DNA of 54,461 nucleotides. It comes from Burkholderiales bacterium (GTDB lineage Bacteria > Pseudomonadota > Gammaproteobacteria > Burkholderiales > Ga0077523). Made by a program: the position numbers and the translations under genes. Below, piece after piece: positions 42,947 to 52,963 of the stretch. The stretch covers positions 1 to 54,461 of the forward strand of contig JAIEQG010000157.1 of NCBI GenBank assembly GCA_019747905.1, written 5' to 3'. The stretch's first letter is position 1; the number at the start of each line of letters is the position of its first letter. A model generated the notes under the pieces. The model did no database searches. It was not told the DNA's origin and saw only the letters and a program-made list of their open reading frames with translations.

Positions 42947-43883
42947 CCAGCGCTTCCGCCGTCGCCGCGCCGAAGCGCTTGGCGAAGCGTTCGGCCAGGT
43001 TCTCGCGCGGCGTGAAGTCGACGATCTTCTCCGCCTTGATCACCTCGCGTGCGACGTAGGCAGTGTCACCCAGCGCGTCGGCGAGGCCCAGTTCGATGCT
43101 GCGCTCGCCGGTCCAGACCAGGCCGCTGAAAGTGTCGCCGTCTTCCTTCAAGCGCTTGCCGCGGCCTTCGCGCACCACCTGGATGAACTGCTGGTGGATC
43201 TCGCCCAGCATGCGTTGCGCATACTGCTTTTGCTTCGCTTCCATCGGCGAGAACGGATCCAGGAAGCCCTTGTTGTCCCCCGCGGTCAGCAGGCGCCGTT
43301 CGACGCCGAGTTTCTCCATGGTGCCGGTGAAGCCGAAACCGTCCATCAGCACGCCCACCGATCCGACGATGCTGGCCTTGCTCACGAAGATGCGATCGGC
43401 GGCGACGGCCACGTAGTAGCCGCCCGAAGCGCAGATGTCGTCCACCACCGCGTAGAGCGGGGTATCGGGATGCTTGCTGCGCAAGCGCCGGATCTCCCCG
43501 TTGATGGCATCGGCCTGCACCGGACTGCCGCCGGGGCTGTTGATCCGCAGGATCACGCCCTGGGTGTTCTTGTCGTCGAACGCGTCCTGCAATCCGGCCG
43601 AAACGTTGTCCGCGCTCGCCGGACCATCGGAGTCGATTACGCCGCTCAGCGTCACCATCGCCGTGTGCTTGCCCGTGGTGACGCCGTCGCGTGATCCGAC
43701 CCAGCCGAGCGCTATGAACAGCAGCGCGAACAGATAGACGAAGGTCAGACTCTTGAACAGGATGCCCCAGCGCCGGGCCTTGCGTTGTTCGGCGAGCGCC
43801 GATTCCGCGAGCTTGCGGATCACGTCCCGCTCCCAGGTCTCGCGCTGCGTGGTCGACCCGTGTGGTTGCTGATCATCCGTCAT
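42909..43883 (-). CDS. sppA: S49 family signal peptide peptidase SppA
   Basis: A 324-residue membrane-bound peptidase of the short SppA type. One transmembrane helix lies near residues 43-63 (GILFKSLTFVYLFALLFIALGW). LRINSPGGSPVQADAI and CASGGYYVAVAADRI form the oxyanion region, and the nucleophile Ser is in SIVGSVGVLMDGF. It clears cleaved signal peptides from the membrane. The ATG at 43883 overlaps the Rieske gene end by 11 bases. Last gene of the rluC-gph-Rieske-sppA operon. Confidence 0.92.
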   Translation of the reverse strand: MTDDQQPHGSTTQRETWERDVIRKLAESALAEQRKARRWGILFKSLTFVYLFALLFIALGWVGSRDGVTTGKHTAMVTLSGVIDSDGPASADNVSAGLQDAFDDKNTQGVILRINSPGGSPVQADAINGEIRRLRSKHPDTPLYAVVDDICASGGYYVAVAADRIFVSKASIVGSVGVLMDGFGFTGTMEKLGVERRLLTAGDNKGFLDPFSPMEAKQKQYAQRMLGEIHQQFIQVVREGRGKRLKEDGDTFSGLVWTGERSIELGLADALGDTAYVAREVIKAEKIVDFTPRENLAERFAKRFGAATAEALVKLGGIAAPRVR

Positions 43884-44238
43884 CGACGTTGCCTTCTTCG
43901 GATAGATAGACGCTGCCATCGCGCTCGAACACATCGAGCTTCTTCAGGCTGCCACCGGTGCAGGGGCCGCGTATGCAGCGACCGGTTTCAGGCAGGTAAG
44001 TGGCGCCGTGAGTGGCGCAGATCAAGTATAGACCTGACAGATCGAAGAACATGCCCTCCGACCAGTCGAGTTCGACAGGCACATGTGCGCACTGATTGAG
44101 GTAACTGTGCACGACGCCGTCATAGCGGATGGCGAATGCCGGCACCGACTTGCCGTAGCGTTCCACCTGGAACTTCACACCGGTGCCGCCCTCTTCGAGC
44201 GCCGCGCCGGCGCAGATCAGGCGTTCTCGTCCAGCCAT
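43873..44238 (-). CDS. Rieske 2Fe-2S domain protein
   Basis: A 121-residue single-domain Rieske ferredoxin-like protein. The cluster ligands are Cys50 and His52 (NQCAHVPVELDW), then Cys74 and His77 (LICATHGATYLPETGRC). It lacks a membrane anchor, so it is soluble. Small Rieske proteins are encoded between gph and sppA in many betaproteobacteria; the electron partner is unknown. The ATG at 44238 lies 22 bases inside the end of gph. Confidence 0.9.
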   Translation of the reverse strand: MAGRERLICAGAALEEGGTGVKFQVERYGKSVPAFAIRYDGVVHSYLNQCAHVPVELDWSEGMFFDLSGLYLICATHGATYLPETGRCIRGPCTGGSLKKLDVFERDGSVYLSEEGNVDDG

Positions 44239-44879
44239 CGCCACAGGGCCGCGGGTGAGTCGACGCAGGCGCGGGGCTGCGCTGCCCGCAAGGTGTGAGG
44301 ATCGTGGGCGCCGTAGGCCACGGCCACGGCATCGACCGATGCTGCCCGCGCCATCTCGAGATCGTGGGTGGTGTCGCCAACCATCACCGCAGCGGCGCGC
44401 TCTACCGCCAGTTCGTCCACCAGGAAGTCCAGCATGTCCGGGTGGGGTTTGGGGAAGCCCTCGTCGCCGCACCGCGTGGCGTGGAAGAATCGGCCCAGGC
44501 CGGTTTCTTCCAGCGCGCGATCGAGACCGCGTCGGCTCTTGCCGGTGGCCACCGCGAGCAACCGCCCGGAGGCATGCAGCCGTGCAAGGCCGTCTTCCAC
44601 CCCTTCGAAGAGTTTCACCACGTGTTCGCCTAATAGATAGTGGTGTCGGTACTGTTCCGCCACCCTGGGATACATATCGGTCGCGAGCGCCGGAAATAGA
44701 TACTCCATGGCATCGACCAGGCCAAGCCCGATGATGTGGCGGGCATCGGCGTCGCTGGGCGCCGGGATGCCGACATCGTGTGCGGCGCGCTGGATGCTGT
44801 CGACGATGTGGGCCGCCGAATCCACCAGCGTGCCGTCCCAGTCGAACACCACCAGTTCGTAGCGCCCCACGGCCGTCAT
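44217..44879 (-). CDS. gph: HAD-superfamily hydrolase, phosphoglycolate phosphatase-like
   Basis: A 220-residue HAD phosphatase. Motif I is VVFDWDGTLVDS (nucleophile Asp13), motif II is VATGKSRRG, motif III is the Lys in FPKPHPDMLDF, and motif IV is MVGDTTHDLEMA. A helical cap follows motif I. The Gph name rests on similarity of layout; the real substrate could be another small phosphate ester. Its ATG overlaps the rluC stop (ATGA). Confidence 0.88.
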   Translation of the reverse strand: MTAVGRYELVVFDWDGTLVDSAAHIVDSIQRAAHDVGIPAPSDADARHIIGLGLVDAMEYLFPALATDMYPRVAEQYRHHYLLGEHVVKLFEGVEDGLARLHASGRLLAVATGKSRRGLDRALEETGLGRFFHATRCGDEGFPKPHPDMLDFLVDELAVERAAAVMVGDTTHDLEMARAASVDAVAVAYGAHDPHTLRAAQPRACVDSPAALWRWLDENA

Positions 44880-45832
44880 GCACCGGCCACCGCGGGCGCG
44901 GCCTCGAGCCGTGCGAGGAATGCTGCGAGGTCCGGCGCCAGGGGCGCTTCGAGGGCCAGGCGTGCCCCCGTTGCGGGATGTTCGCACTCGAACCGAACCG
45001 CGTGCAGGAACATCCGCTTGAGCCCGGTCCGGGCCAGCGTCTTGTTGAGCGCGAAGTCGCCGTACTTGTCGTCACCGGCGATCGGGAAACCGAGATGCGC
45101 GAGATGCACGCGGATCTGGTGCGTACGGCCGGTCTTCAACTCCGCTTCGAGCAACGTGAACGCGCCGAAACGCCGCTGCAGGCGGAACGTGGTCAGCGAC
45201 GCCTTGCCCTCCTCGCTCACGCTGACCCGGCGATCACCCGACGGCAGGACGTGCCGTTCCAGGGCCAGGCGGACCGACTGTTTGGGTGTCCGCCAATCAC
45301 CCTTGACCAGCACGAGGTATCTCTTGCCGGTGCGGCCGAGGCGGATCTGTTCATGCAGCCCGGTCAACGCGCTGCGCTTCTTGGCGAGCAGCAGCACGCC
45401 CGACGTTTCCTTGTCGAGGCGGTGCACCAGTTCGAGGAACTTGAGTTGCGGGCGCTCGGCCCGCAGGCGCTCGATCACCCCGAAGGATATGCCGCTGCCG
45501 CCATGGACGGCGACGCCAGGCGGCTTGTCGATCACCAGCAGGCTGTCGTCCTCGAACACGGTCCGCGCACCAAGCTGAGCCGCCGGTGCGGCGGGCACAG
45601 GGCTGGCAGACACCCGGATGGGCGGCACTCGGACGCGGTCGCCAGCCTGTAGTCGCAGGGTCGGATCGGCCCGTCGGCTGTTCACCCGGACCTCGCCGCT
45701 GCGCAGGATGCGGTAGACGTGGCTCTTCGGTACCCCTTTCAGCACGCGCAGCAGAAAATTGTCGATCCTCTGCCCCTCTGCTTCCTCTCCCAGGTCGAGC
45801 CAGGTGACCGATTCTTTACTTAAGCCCTTCAT
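44876..45832 (-). CDS. rluC: 23S rRNA pseudouridine synthase RluC
   Basis: A 318-residue synthase with an N-terminal S4 RNA-binding domain (GQRIDNFLLRVLKGVPKSHVYRILRSGEVRVN) and the RluA-type catalytic domain; the catalytic Asp is in LELVHRLDKETSGVLLLAK. ELKTGRTHQIRVHLAHLGFPIAGD is the second signature. RluC is preferred over RluD because of its position next to rne. The ATG at 45832 gives the usual N-terminus; ATG 45865, 11 codons earlier, is also open. Confidence 0.93.
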   Translation of the reverse strand: MKGLSKESVTWLDLGEEAEGQRIDNFLLRVLKGVPKSHVYRILRSGEVRVNSRRADPTLRLQAGDRVRVPPIRVSASPVPAAPAAQLGARTVFEDDSLLVIDKPPGVAVHGGSGISFGVIERLRAERPQLKFLELVHRLDKETSGVLLLAKKRSALTGLHEQIRLGRTGKRYLVLVKGDWRTPKQSVRLALERHVLPSGDRRVSVSEEGKASLTTFRLQRRFGAFTLLEAELKTGRTHQIRVHLAHLGFPIAGDDKYGDFALNKTLARTGLKRMFLHAVRFECEHPATGARLALEAPLAPDLAAFLARLEAAPAVAGA

Positions 45833-46217
45833 TCTGCATATACTCCGGGCCGGTGACAGCCCCATGGCGGCATCATAGCGGCAGCCTCGAACTTCTGCCC
45901 GATGCGCCCGGTTGAGGTCATCGCCCGCAGTCCGGACCCTCCGGCTGCCGGCCTTCCAGGTTAAGTTCGCTCACCTCGCCAAGCAGCGATCTCAAGTCCC
46001 AGAAACGCGCTCGTACCACCGGCTCCAATCCTTTCGCGCTTGCCGCCAGCTGCGGCTGCGCCGATACCCAAGACAAACCCGCCAACCCATCATCGTCCGT
46101 ATCCGGCTTTTCTATCGCATGAGCCTGCCATCGTACGACTAAGGAGCGTCTCCAGTAGCGTGCCACCGGCGCGAGTTTGTCGGTCCCGTGGTTTTCCGAG
46201 CGCGGGAGAGTACACCG
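45833..46217 (+). other. rluC-rne divergent region and rne leader
   Basis: 385 bases without a gene. A long 5' leader is usual for rne, whose product binds and cleaves its own leader. Here I see only a small GGAG-CGT-CTCC hairpin at 46143-46153 and the ribosome-binding GGGAGAG at 46204-46210. No strong promoter hexamers are evident on either strand. Confidence 0.4.
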
Positions 46218-48965
46218 ATGAAACGCATGTTGTTCAACGCGACGCAACAAGAGGAAATCCGCGTCGCCATCGTCGACGGCCAGAAGCTGATCGACCTGGA
46301 CATCGAAACCTCAGGAAAAGAGCAACGCAAAGGTAACATCTACAAAGGCATCATCACCCGCATCGAGCCCAGCCTCGAAGCGGCGTTCATCGACTACAGT
46401 GCCGACCGGCACGGATTCCTGCCGTTCAAGGAAATCAGCCGCCAGTACTTCGCCGAGGGCGTCGATGCCTCGCGCGCCCGCATCCAGGACGCGCTGAAGG
46501 AAGGCCAGGAAATCATCGTCCAGGTGGACAAGGACGAGCGCGGCACCAAGGGTGCGGCACTGACCACGTACGTGAGCCTGGCCGGTCGCTACGTCGTCCT
46601 GATGCCCAACAACCCTCGCGGCGGCGGGGTTTCGCGCCGGGTCGAGGGCGAAGAGCGCAACGAGCTGCGCGACGCGATCCAGCAGCTCGAAGTGCCGAGC
46701 GGCATGAGCCTAATCGCCCGCACTGCCGGCATCGGCCGCACGGTCGAAGAGCTGAACCGCGACCTGAGCTACCTGATGCGCCTGTGGAAGGCCATCGAGA
46801 ATGCCTCCAAGTCGCAAGGCGGCGCGTTCCTGATCTACCAGGAAGGCTCGCTGGTCATTCGTGCCATCCGGGACTACTTCCAGCACGACATCGGCGAACT
46901 GCTGATCGACAACGAATCGATCTTCGAGCAGGCGCGCCAGTTCATGGGCCACGTGATGCCCGAGAACGTGAACCGCGTGAAGCTCTACGGCGACGACGTG
47001 CCGCTCTTCTCGCGCTTCCAGATCGAGCATCAGATCGAGACCGCGTATGCGCGGCAGGTGCCGCTGCCCTCCGGCGGTGCCGTGGTCATCGACCACACCG
47101 AAGCGCTGGTGTCGATCGACGTCAACTCGGCGCGGGCTACCAAGGGCCACGACATCGAGGCCACCGCGTTCAACACCAACGTGGAGGCTGCCGACGAGAT
47201 CGCGCGCCAGTTGCGCCTGCGCGACCTGGGCGGCCTGGTGGTGATCGACTTCATCGACATGGAGTCGGCCAAGAACCAGCGTGAAGTGGAAAATCGCCTG
47301 CGCGACGCCTTGCACTACGACCGTGCACGCGTGCAGATCGGCAAGATCTCGCGCTTCGGCCTGATGGAACTCTCGCGCCAGCGGCTGCAGACCTCGTTGG
47401 GTGAAACCAGCCACATCGCCTGCCCCCGCTGCCACGGCATCGGTCACATCCGCGGCATCGAATCCTCCGCGCTGCACGTCCTGCGCATCCTGCAGGAAGA
47501 GGCGATGAAGGAGAACACCGCGGCGGTGCACGCCCAGGTGCCCATCGAGGTGGCGACCTACCTGCTGAACGAGAAGCGCAGCGAGTTCCATTCGATGGAG
47601 GCGCGGCTCAAGGTGAGCGTAGTGCTGATACCGAACATGCACCTCGAGACGCCCAACTACACGGTCACCCGCCTGCGGCACGACGAACTGAACCAGACCG
47701 GTCCGCTGCCCGCCAGCTACCAGATGGTGGAAGCGCCCTCGGACGCCGGCGAGCAGGTGCCCGGCGTGCCGGTCGAGAAGCCGCCGCGTCCGGAGGCCGT
47801 CGTCAAGGGCGTCACGCCGGAACAACCGGTGGCTGCGCGCGCGCCGGAACCCCCGCCGCCTGCCCCCAGGGAGCCTTCGATCCTGCAAAAGATCTTCGGC
47901 TGGCTCACCCGCAAGCCGGAAGCCGCTGCGCCCGAGGTCAAGGCGCCGCCGCGCGGCCGTGAGCCGCGTCGCGGTGCCCGCGATGGCAGCGAACGCCGCG
48001 ATCGCCGGCCGCAGGAGGGCCGCGGGCGCGGTGGCGAAGGTCGCGGTGAAGGCGAAGGCAATCGCCGTCGTGGCCGCGGCGGGGAGCGCGATCGCAATCA
48101 ACCGCAACAACAGGGTGGCGCACCGGCCGGCGAGCGCGAAGAGGCGGCTGCCCGTGGCCCGCAACAACAGGGCGAAGGGCGCAATCGCCAGCGTCCGCCG
48201 AAGCAGCGTGGCGAAGGCCGTGAAGGCCGTGAACCGCGTGAACCGAGAGAGCCAAGACAGAATCGCGAAGCTCTCCGCGATGGTGAGCGCGAGAGCGCTC
48301 CTGCGCCGCAGCAGGGCCGCCTGACCGAGCGCCCCGGTGGCCCCGACGCGCCGGCGACCGAGGGAGGTACCGGGGACGGGCGCGGTCGTCGCCGTCGTGG
48401 TCGCCGCGGCCAACGTGGCGAGGGTAACGAGGGCGATCGCAGCAGCGCACCGGTGCAGGCCGTGGAAGCGTCGGCGACCATGCTGGTCGAAGAAGCGGTG
48501 GCAGTCAGCACCGTGGTCGAGGCCCCGGTCGCCGAGCCCATGGTCCGTGACTCGGCTGTCGCCATGCCCTCGTTCATGCTGCCGCCGGTCGAGCGCCCGG
48601 AGCCCGCACCGGAAGTATTCGCCGAGCCCGAGCAAGCGGAACCGGTCGAGGTGGCCACTCCCGAACCCGTGATCGAGGAACCGGTTGCCCCGGCACCCGC
48701 GCCGCGCGCCTTCGTGGAGATGTTCTCCCAGCGCATCGCCGACCCGGTGAATGCACCGGCAGTCGAGCCGCTGACGGTGCCGGTACCGCCGGCGGTGGAG
48801 CCGATCCAGCTGCCCGAAGGCATGGTGATGATCGAGACCCGCGCCGAGCGCGCGGCTGCGCCAGTCGTCGAGGAAGCGGTGCCGGAGGTACCCCGCCGTC
48901 CGCGTCCGCGGCCTCAGGTGGCGGTCGCTGACGAACCGATGCAGCAGGTGGAAACGCGCAAGTAG
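46218..48965 (+). CDS. rne: Ribonuclease E
   Basis: A 915-residue endoribonuclease that leads mRNA decay and rRNA/tRNA processing. The catalytic half holds the S1 domain (GNIYKGIITRIEPSLEAAFIDY), the DNase I-like part with the magnesium-binding Asp in SIDVNSARATKG, and the zinc-link cysteines in CPRCHGIGHIRG near residue 403. From about residue 510 the chain becomes low-complexity, first Pro-rich, then Arg/Gly/Glu-rich, then acidic/Val/Pro-rich: the disordered scaffold for the degradosome and RNA. This length separates it from RNase G. The ATG at 46218 (MKRMLFNATQQEEIRVAIVD) is canonical. Confidence 0.96.
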   Translation: MKRMLFNATQQEEIRVAIVDGQKLIDLDIETSGKEQRKGNIYKGIITRIEPSLEAAFIDYSADRHGFLPFKEISRQYFAEGVDASRARIQDALKEGQEIIVQVDKDERGTKGAALTTYVSLAGRYVVLMPNNPRGGGVSRRVEGEERNELRDAIQQLEVPSGMSLIARTAGIGRTVEELNRDLSYLMRLWKAIENASKSQGGAFLIYQEGSLVIRAIRDYFQHDIGELLIDNESIFEQARQFMGHVMPENVNRVKLYGDDVPLFSRFQIEHQIETAYARQVPLPSGGAVVIDHTEALVSIDVNSARATKGHDIEATAFNTNVEAADEIARQLRLRDLGGLVVIDFIDMESAKNQREVENRLRDALHYDRARVQIGKISRFGLMELSRQRLQTSLGETSHIACPRCHGIGHIRGIESSALHVLRILQEEAMKENTAAVHAQVPIEVATYLLNEKRSEFHSMEARLKVSVVLIPNMHLETPNYTVTRLRHDELNQTGPLPASYQMVEAPSDAGEQVPGVPVEKPPRPEAVVKGVTPEQPVAARAPEPPPPAPREPSILQKIFGWLTRKPEAAAPEVKAPPRGREPRRGARDGSERRDRRPQEGRGRGGEGRGEGEGNRRRGRGGERDRNQPQQQGGAPAGEREEAAARGPQQQGEGRNRQRPPKQRGEGREGREPREPREPRQNREALRDGERESAPAPQQGRLTERPGGPDAPATEGGTGDGRGRRRRGRRGQRGEGNEGDRSSAPVQAVEASATMLVEEAVAVSTVVEAPVAEPMVRDSAVAMPSFMLPPVERPEPAPEVFAEPEQAEPVEVATPEPVIEEPVAPAPAPRAFVEMFSQRIADPVNAPAVEPLTVPVPPAVEPIQLPEGMVMIETRAERAAAPVVEEAVPEVPRRPRPRPQVAVADEPMQQVETRK

Positions 48966-48993
48966 CGCGCGGGCGCGGTTGGTTGACGTCGTG

Positions 48994-49026
48994 CGAAAGG
49001 CCGGTTGCACCGGCCTTTCGTGTTTT
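48994..49026 (+). terminator. Intrinsic terminator of rne
   Basis: A perfect 12-bp stem (48994-49005 with 49009-49020, CGAAAGGCCGGT and complement) with a 3-base loop, followed by TGTTTT. It ends where the convergent phosphatase gene stops. Confidence 0.88.
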
Positions 49027-49529
49027 CAGGGTTGCTCGAGGCGCTGTTGCACGCGGACGAGCAGGCCATCGGCGGCGGCTTCGATCAAGTCGAGTACCAG
49101 CTCGAAGCCCTTGGGACCGCCGTAGTACGGGTCGGGGACTTCGCGTAACGACTGGTCCGGCGCGAAATCGAGCAGCAGTCCAAGATGCCCCGTGTGATTC
49201 GCCGGGCGCAGGCGCTGCAGGGCGTCGAGGTTGTCGCGATCCATCGCCAGTACGAACTCGAACTTCGTGAAGTCCTCCGGTACTACCTTGCGGGCCTTGA
49301 GCCCGTTCAGTGCATAACTGCGCTGGGCCGCGGTCGCGATGCTGCGCCGGTCCGGCGGCTGGCCGATGTGGTACGCGTGCGTGCCGGCGGAATCCACCAG
49401 CACGCGGTTCTGCAGCCGGGCCTGCTCGACCCGGTGCCGAAAGACACCCTCGGCCGTGGGCGAGCGACAGATGTTGCCCATGCAGACGAAGAGCACGCCG
49501 ACCTTGTCCGCACCGCCGAGGAGAGCCAT
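49026..49529 (-). CDS. Low-molecular-weight protein-tyrosine phosphatase
   Basis: A 167-residue LMW phosphatase. The P-loop is VLFVCMGNICRSPTAEGVF (nucleophile Cys in CMGNICRS) and the general acid Asp is in EVPDPYYGG. No tyrosine kinase or capsule genes are near, so the substrate is unknown; in many betaproteobacteria this gene sits beside uvrB or rne. The ATG at 49529 lies 17 bases after the uvrB stop, so it probably belongs to the uvrB transcript. Confidence 0.93.
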   Translation of the reverse strand: MALLGGADKVGVLFVCMGNICRSPTAEGVFRHRVEQARLQNRVLVDSAGTHAYHIGQPPDRRSIATAAQRSYALNGLKARKVVPEDFTKFEFVLAMDRDNLDALQRLRPANHTGHLGLLLDFAPDQSLREVPDPYYGGPKGFELVLDLIEAAADGLLVRVQQRLEQP

Positions 49530-49546
49530 GGGATTCCGACGGGCTT

Positions 49547-51616
49547 CTAGCGGCCTGCCGCGCGCGGCAAGGGGATCACGTTGTCGCCGCCCTTGCTCTC
49601 TTCGGTGCCGAACAACTTCTCTTTCAGGCGGCGCAATTCGTCACGGAGCTCAGCCGCGCGTTCGAACTCGAGGTTGCGCGCGTGATCGAGCATCTCCTTC
49701 TCGACGCGTTTGATCTCCTTGGCGAGATCCTTCTCGTTCATGCTGCCGACGACCGCTTCGTTGCGCGCCGCCTTCAGCTGCGTGCGCGAACCTTCGGTGT
49801 CATACACCCCGTCGATCAGATCCTTGACGCGCTTCACCACGCCCTTGGCCACGATTCCGTGCTCGGTATTGAATACCAGCTGCCGGTTGCGGCGCCGCTC
49901 CGTCTCCGCCATCGCCCGCTGCATGGAATCGGTGATCTTGTCCGCATACAGGATCGCGGTGCCATTGATGTGGCGCGCCGCACGCCCGATGGTCTGGATC
50001 AACGAACGTTCCGATCGCAAGAAGCCTTCCTTGTCGGCGTCGAGGATCGCGACCAGCGACACCTCGGGCAGGTCCAGTCCTTCGCGCAGGAGGTTGATCC
50101 CCACCAGCACATCGAACTCGCCCAAGCGCAGGTCGCGGATGATCTCGACCCGCTCGACCGTGTCGACGTCGGAGTGCAGGTAGCGCACCTTCACGCCGTG
50201 CTCGGCGAGGTACTCGGTGAGGTCCTCCGCCATGCGTTTGGTGAGGGTCGTCACCAGCACGCGTTCCTGCGCAGCTACCCGCTGCGTGATCTCGGACAGG
50301 AGGTCGTCCACCTGCGTCGCCGCGGGGCGCACGATCACCTGCGGATCCACCAGGCCCGTGGGCCGCACCAGCTGTTCCACCACCTGCTGCTGGTGGTCGG
50401 ACTCGTAGTCCGCCGGCGTGGCCGAGACGAAGACGGTCTGCGGCATCATCGCCTCGAACTCATCGAAGCGCAGCGGGCGATTGTCGAGTGCGCTCGGCAG
50501 GCGGAAGCCGTAGTCGACCAGGTTTTCCTTGCGCGCCCGGTCACCTTTGTACATGCCGCCGATCTGCGGCATGGTCACGTGGCTCTCGTCGATGAACATC
50601 AGAGTGCCGGGCGGCAGGTAGTCGATCAGCGTCGGCGGCGGCTCGCCGGGCTGCCGGCCGGACAGATGGCGCGAGTAGTTCTCGATCCCCTTGCAGAACC
50701 CCAGTTCGTTCAGCATTTCCAGATCGAAGCGCGTGCGCTGTTCGATGCGCTGCGCCTCCACCAGCTTGCCGGAGCGATGAAAGTGATCGGTGCGCTCGGC
50801 GAGCTCCAGCTTGATCGCGTCGACCGCCTTGAGGGTCGTGCTGCGTGGCGTGACATAGTGGCTAGACGGGTAGACCGTGAACCTCGCGACCTTCGACAGG
50901 ATCTGCCCGGTGAGCGGATCGAACAGCGACAGGGATTCCACCTCGTCGTCGAACAAGACGACGCGCACCGCCGTCTCCGAATGCTCCGCCGGAAAGATGT
51001 CGAGCACGTCGCCGCGCACCCGGAAGGTGCCGCGGCGAAACTCCAGTTCGGAGCGTTCGTACTGCATTTCCGCCAGACGCTGAATGGCCTGCCGCTGCGG
51101 CATCTTCTCGTGCTCGCGCAGGTGCAGGATCATCGAGTGGTAGTCCACCGGATCGCCGATACCGTAGATGGCCGACACCGTCGCCACGATCACGGCGTCG
51201 TCGCGTTCGAGCAGGGATTTGGTCGCCGACAGGCGCATCTGCTCGATGTGTTCGTTGATGCTCGAATCCTTCTCGATGTACAGGTCGCGCGAGGGGACGT
51301 AGGCCTCCGGTTGGTAGTAGTCGTAGTACGAGACGAAGTACTCGACCGCGTTCTCGGGAAAGAACTCGCGCATCTCCGCGTAGAGTTGGGCCGCGAGCGT
51401 CTTGTTCGGTGCCATGACGATCGCCGGCTTGCCGATGCGCGCGATCACGTGCGCCATCGTGTAGGTCTTGCCCGACCCCGTGACGCCGAGCAGCGTCTGG
51501 TACTTCATGCCGCGGTGCAGGCCGTCTGTGATGCGCGCGATAGCTTCCGGCTGGTCGCCCGCAGGTTCGAACGGCTGGTGCAGCCGGAACGGGCTGTTGG
51601 GGAAGGTGGCGATCAC
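49547..51616 (-). CDS. uvrB: Excinuclease ABC subunit B
   Basis: A 689-residue damage-verification helicase of nucleotide excision repair. The Walker A is [16 protein letters not shown], the beta-hairpin region has [23 protein letters not shown], helicase motifs include [13 protein letters not shown] and GRAARH, and the C-terminal UVR domain ([20 protein letters not shown]) binds UvrC. The start is taken as GTG at 51616, which gives the normal N-terminal spacing; no Shine-Dalgarno sequence is visible, and no LexA box is seen upstream. It is divergent from tyrB. Confidence 0.95.
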   Translation of the reverse strand: MIATFPNSPFRLHQPFEPAGDQPEAIARITDGLHRGMKYQTLLGVTGSGKTYTMAHVIARIGKPAIVMAPNKTLAAQLYAEMREFFPENAVEYFVSYYDYYQPEAYVPSRDLYIEKDSSINEHIEQMRLSATKSLLERDDAVIVATVSAIYGIGDPVDYHSMILHLREHEKMPQRQAIQRLAEMQYERSELEFRRGTFRVRGDVLDIFPAEHSETAVRVVLFDDEVESLSLFDPLTGQILSKVARFTVYPSSHYVTPRSTTLKAVDAIKLELAERTDHFHRSGKLVEAQRIEQRTRFDLEMLNELGFCKGIENYSRHLSGRQPGEPPPTLIDYLPPGTLMFIDESHVTMPQIGGMYKGDRARKENLVDYGFRLPSALDNRPLRFDEFEAMMPQTVFVSATPADYESDHQQQVVEQLVRPTGLVDPQVIVRPAATQVDDLLSEITQRVAAQERVLVTTLTKRMAEDLTEYLAEHGVKVRYLHSDVDTVERVEIIRDLRLGEFDVLVGINLLREGLDLPEVSLVAILDADKEGFLRSERSLIQTIGRAARHINGTAILYADKITDSMQRAMAETERRRNRQLVFNTEHGIVAKGVVKRVKDLIDGVYDTEGSRTQLKAARNEAVVGSMNEKDLAKEIKRVEKEMLDHARNLEFERAAELRDELRRLKEKLFGTEESKGGDNVIPLPRAAGR

Positions 51617-51754
51617 AGGTAAAATATCGGGTCGAACTCGATGGATTTCGAGTCTAGCACGCGATGTCTGCGCCTCTGCCGGCCGCTGGCATGCAGGTCG
51701 TGAACCGGCCCCGTTTGCGCCGGCGCGGTCCGTCCAATCCACAGGATCCAGAAG

Positions 51755-52963
51755 ATGACGTCCTCCGTATTCGCCGCGGTACCGATGGCTCCGCGCGACC
51801 CTATCCTCGGTGTCACCGAGACGTTCAACGCCGACCCCAATCCGAAGAAGGTTAACCTGGGGGTGGGCGTCTACACCGACGATGGCGGCAAGGTACCGTT
51901 GCTGGAGTGCGTCCGTCGTGCCGAGCAGCAACTGGTGGCGTCCGCCCTGCCCCGCTCGTACCTGCCGATCGACGGCCTCGCCGCCTATGACCGCGCGGTG
52001 CAGTCACTGGTTCTGGGCGCCGACAGCGCCGCGATCCGCGACAAGCGCGCCGTGACCATCCAGGCGCTCGGAGGTACCGGCGGCCTCAAGATCGGCGCCG
52101 ACTTCCTGCGCCGGATCGCGCCCGATGCCCAGGTCTGGATCAGCGATCCGAGCTGGGAGAACCACCGCGCGCTGTTCGAGGGAGCCGGCTTCACGGTCAA
52201 CACCTATCCCTACTACCTCGCGCAGACCCACGGGCTCGACTTCCCAGGCATGGTGGGGGCGCTCGAGAGCATGCCGGCCGGATCCATCGTCGTGCTGCAT
52301 GCGTGCTGCCACAACCCCACCGGCGTCGACCTGTCCGCCGATCAATGGGCGAAAGTCATCGACGTGGTGTCGAAGCGCAACCTGATTCCGTTCCTCGACA
52401 TCGCCTATCAGGGTTTTGGCGACGGGATCGACGCCGATGCGACCGCGGTGCGAAGGTTCGAGGCAGCGGGAGGACCGCTGTTCATTTCCAACTCCTTCTC
52501 CAAGTCCTTTTCGCTGTATGGCGAGCGCGTCGGCGCGCTCACCGTGGTCGCGGGGAGCGGCGAAGAAGCGGCGCGTCTGCTGAGCCAGTTGAAGCGCGTC
52601 GTGCGCACCAATTATTCGAACCCGCCGACCCATGGCGGCAAGGTGGTGGCGACGGTACTCGAATCGCCGGAGCTGCGTGCGCTTTGGGAACAGGAGCTCG
52701 CGGGCATGCGTGATCGCATCCGGACGATGCGCAGCGCGCTCGTGGACAAGCTGCGTGCACAGGTTCCGCAGGCAAACTTCGAGTTCGTGAAACAGCAGCG
52801 CGGCATGTTCTCGTATTCGGGACTCACCAAGGCGCAGGTGCAGCGCTTGCGCGACGAGTTCTCCGTTTACGCGATCGACACCGGCCGTATCTGCGTGGCG
52901 GCGCTCAACACGAAGAACATCGACCATGTGGCGACCGCGATTGCCACCGTGCTCAAAGGTTAA
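51755..52963 (+). CDS. tyrB: Aromatic amino acid / aspartate aminotransferase
   Basis: A 402-residue class I PLP aminotransferase of the Iα type. The Schiff-base lysine is in [18 protein letters not shown], the PLP-phosphate region is [14 protein letters not shown], and [13 protein letters not shown] and the substrate-binding Arg in [11 protein letters not shown] are present. Sequence alone does not separate AspC from TyrB; the uvrB-divergent position is where betaproteobacterial genomes carry a tyrB-like gene. Its TAA shares bases with the stop of the convergent AsmA gene. Confidence 0.9.
   Translation: MTSSVFAAVPMAPRDPILGVTETFNADPNPKKVNLGVGVYTDDGGKVPLLECVRRAEQQLVASALPRSYLPIDGLAAYDRAVQSLVLGADSAAIRDKRAVTIQALGGTGGLKIGADFLRRIAPDAQVWISDPSWENHRALFEGAGFTVNTYPYYLAQTHGLDFPGMVGALESMPAGSIVVLHACCHNPTGVDLSADQWAKVIDVVSKRNLIPFLDIAYQGFGDGIDADATAVRRFEAAGGPLFISNSFSKSFSLYGERVGALTVVAGSGEEAARLLSQLKRVVRTNYSNPPTHGGKVVATVLESPELRALWEQELAGMRDRIRTMRSALVDKLRAQVPQANFEFVKQQRGMFSYSGLTKAQVQRLRDEFSVYAIDTGRICVAALNTKNIDHVATAIATVLKG

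Noticed and set aside
47940..48330. Tandem repeats in the rne 3' half
   Set aside because: The G/C/A-rich runs encode the Arg/Gly/Glu low-complexity scaffold typical of RNase E; they are irregular and not a DNA repeat array.
46710..49010. A 766-codon open frame opposite rne
   Set aside because: It is antisense to RNase E and consists of Leu/Arg/Ala-rich sequence without motifs; codon bias belongs to rne.
49310..51622. A 770-codon open frame opposite uvrB
   Set aside because: It mirrors uvrB codons and has no recognisable domain or start signal.
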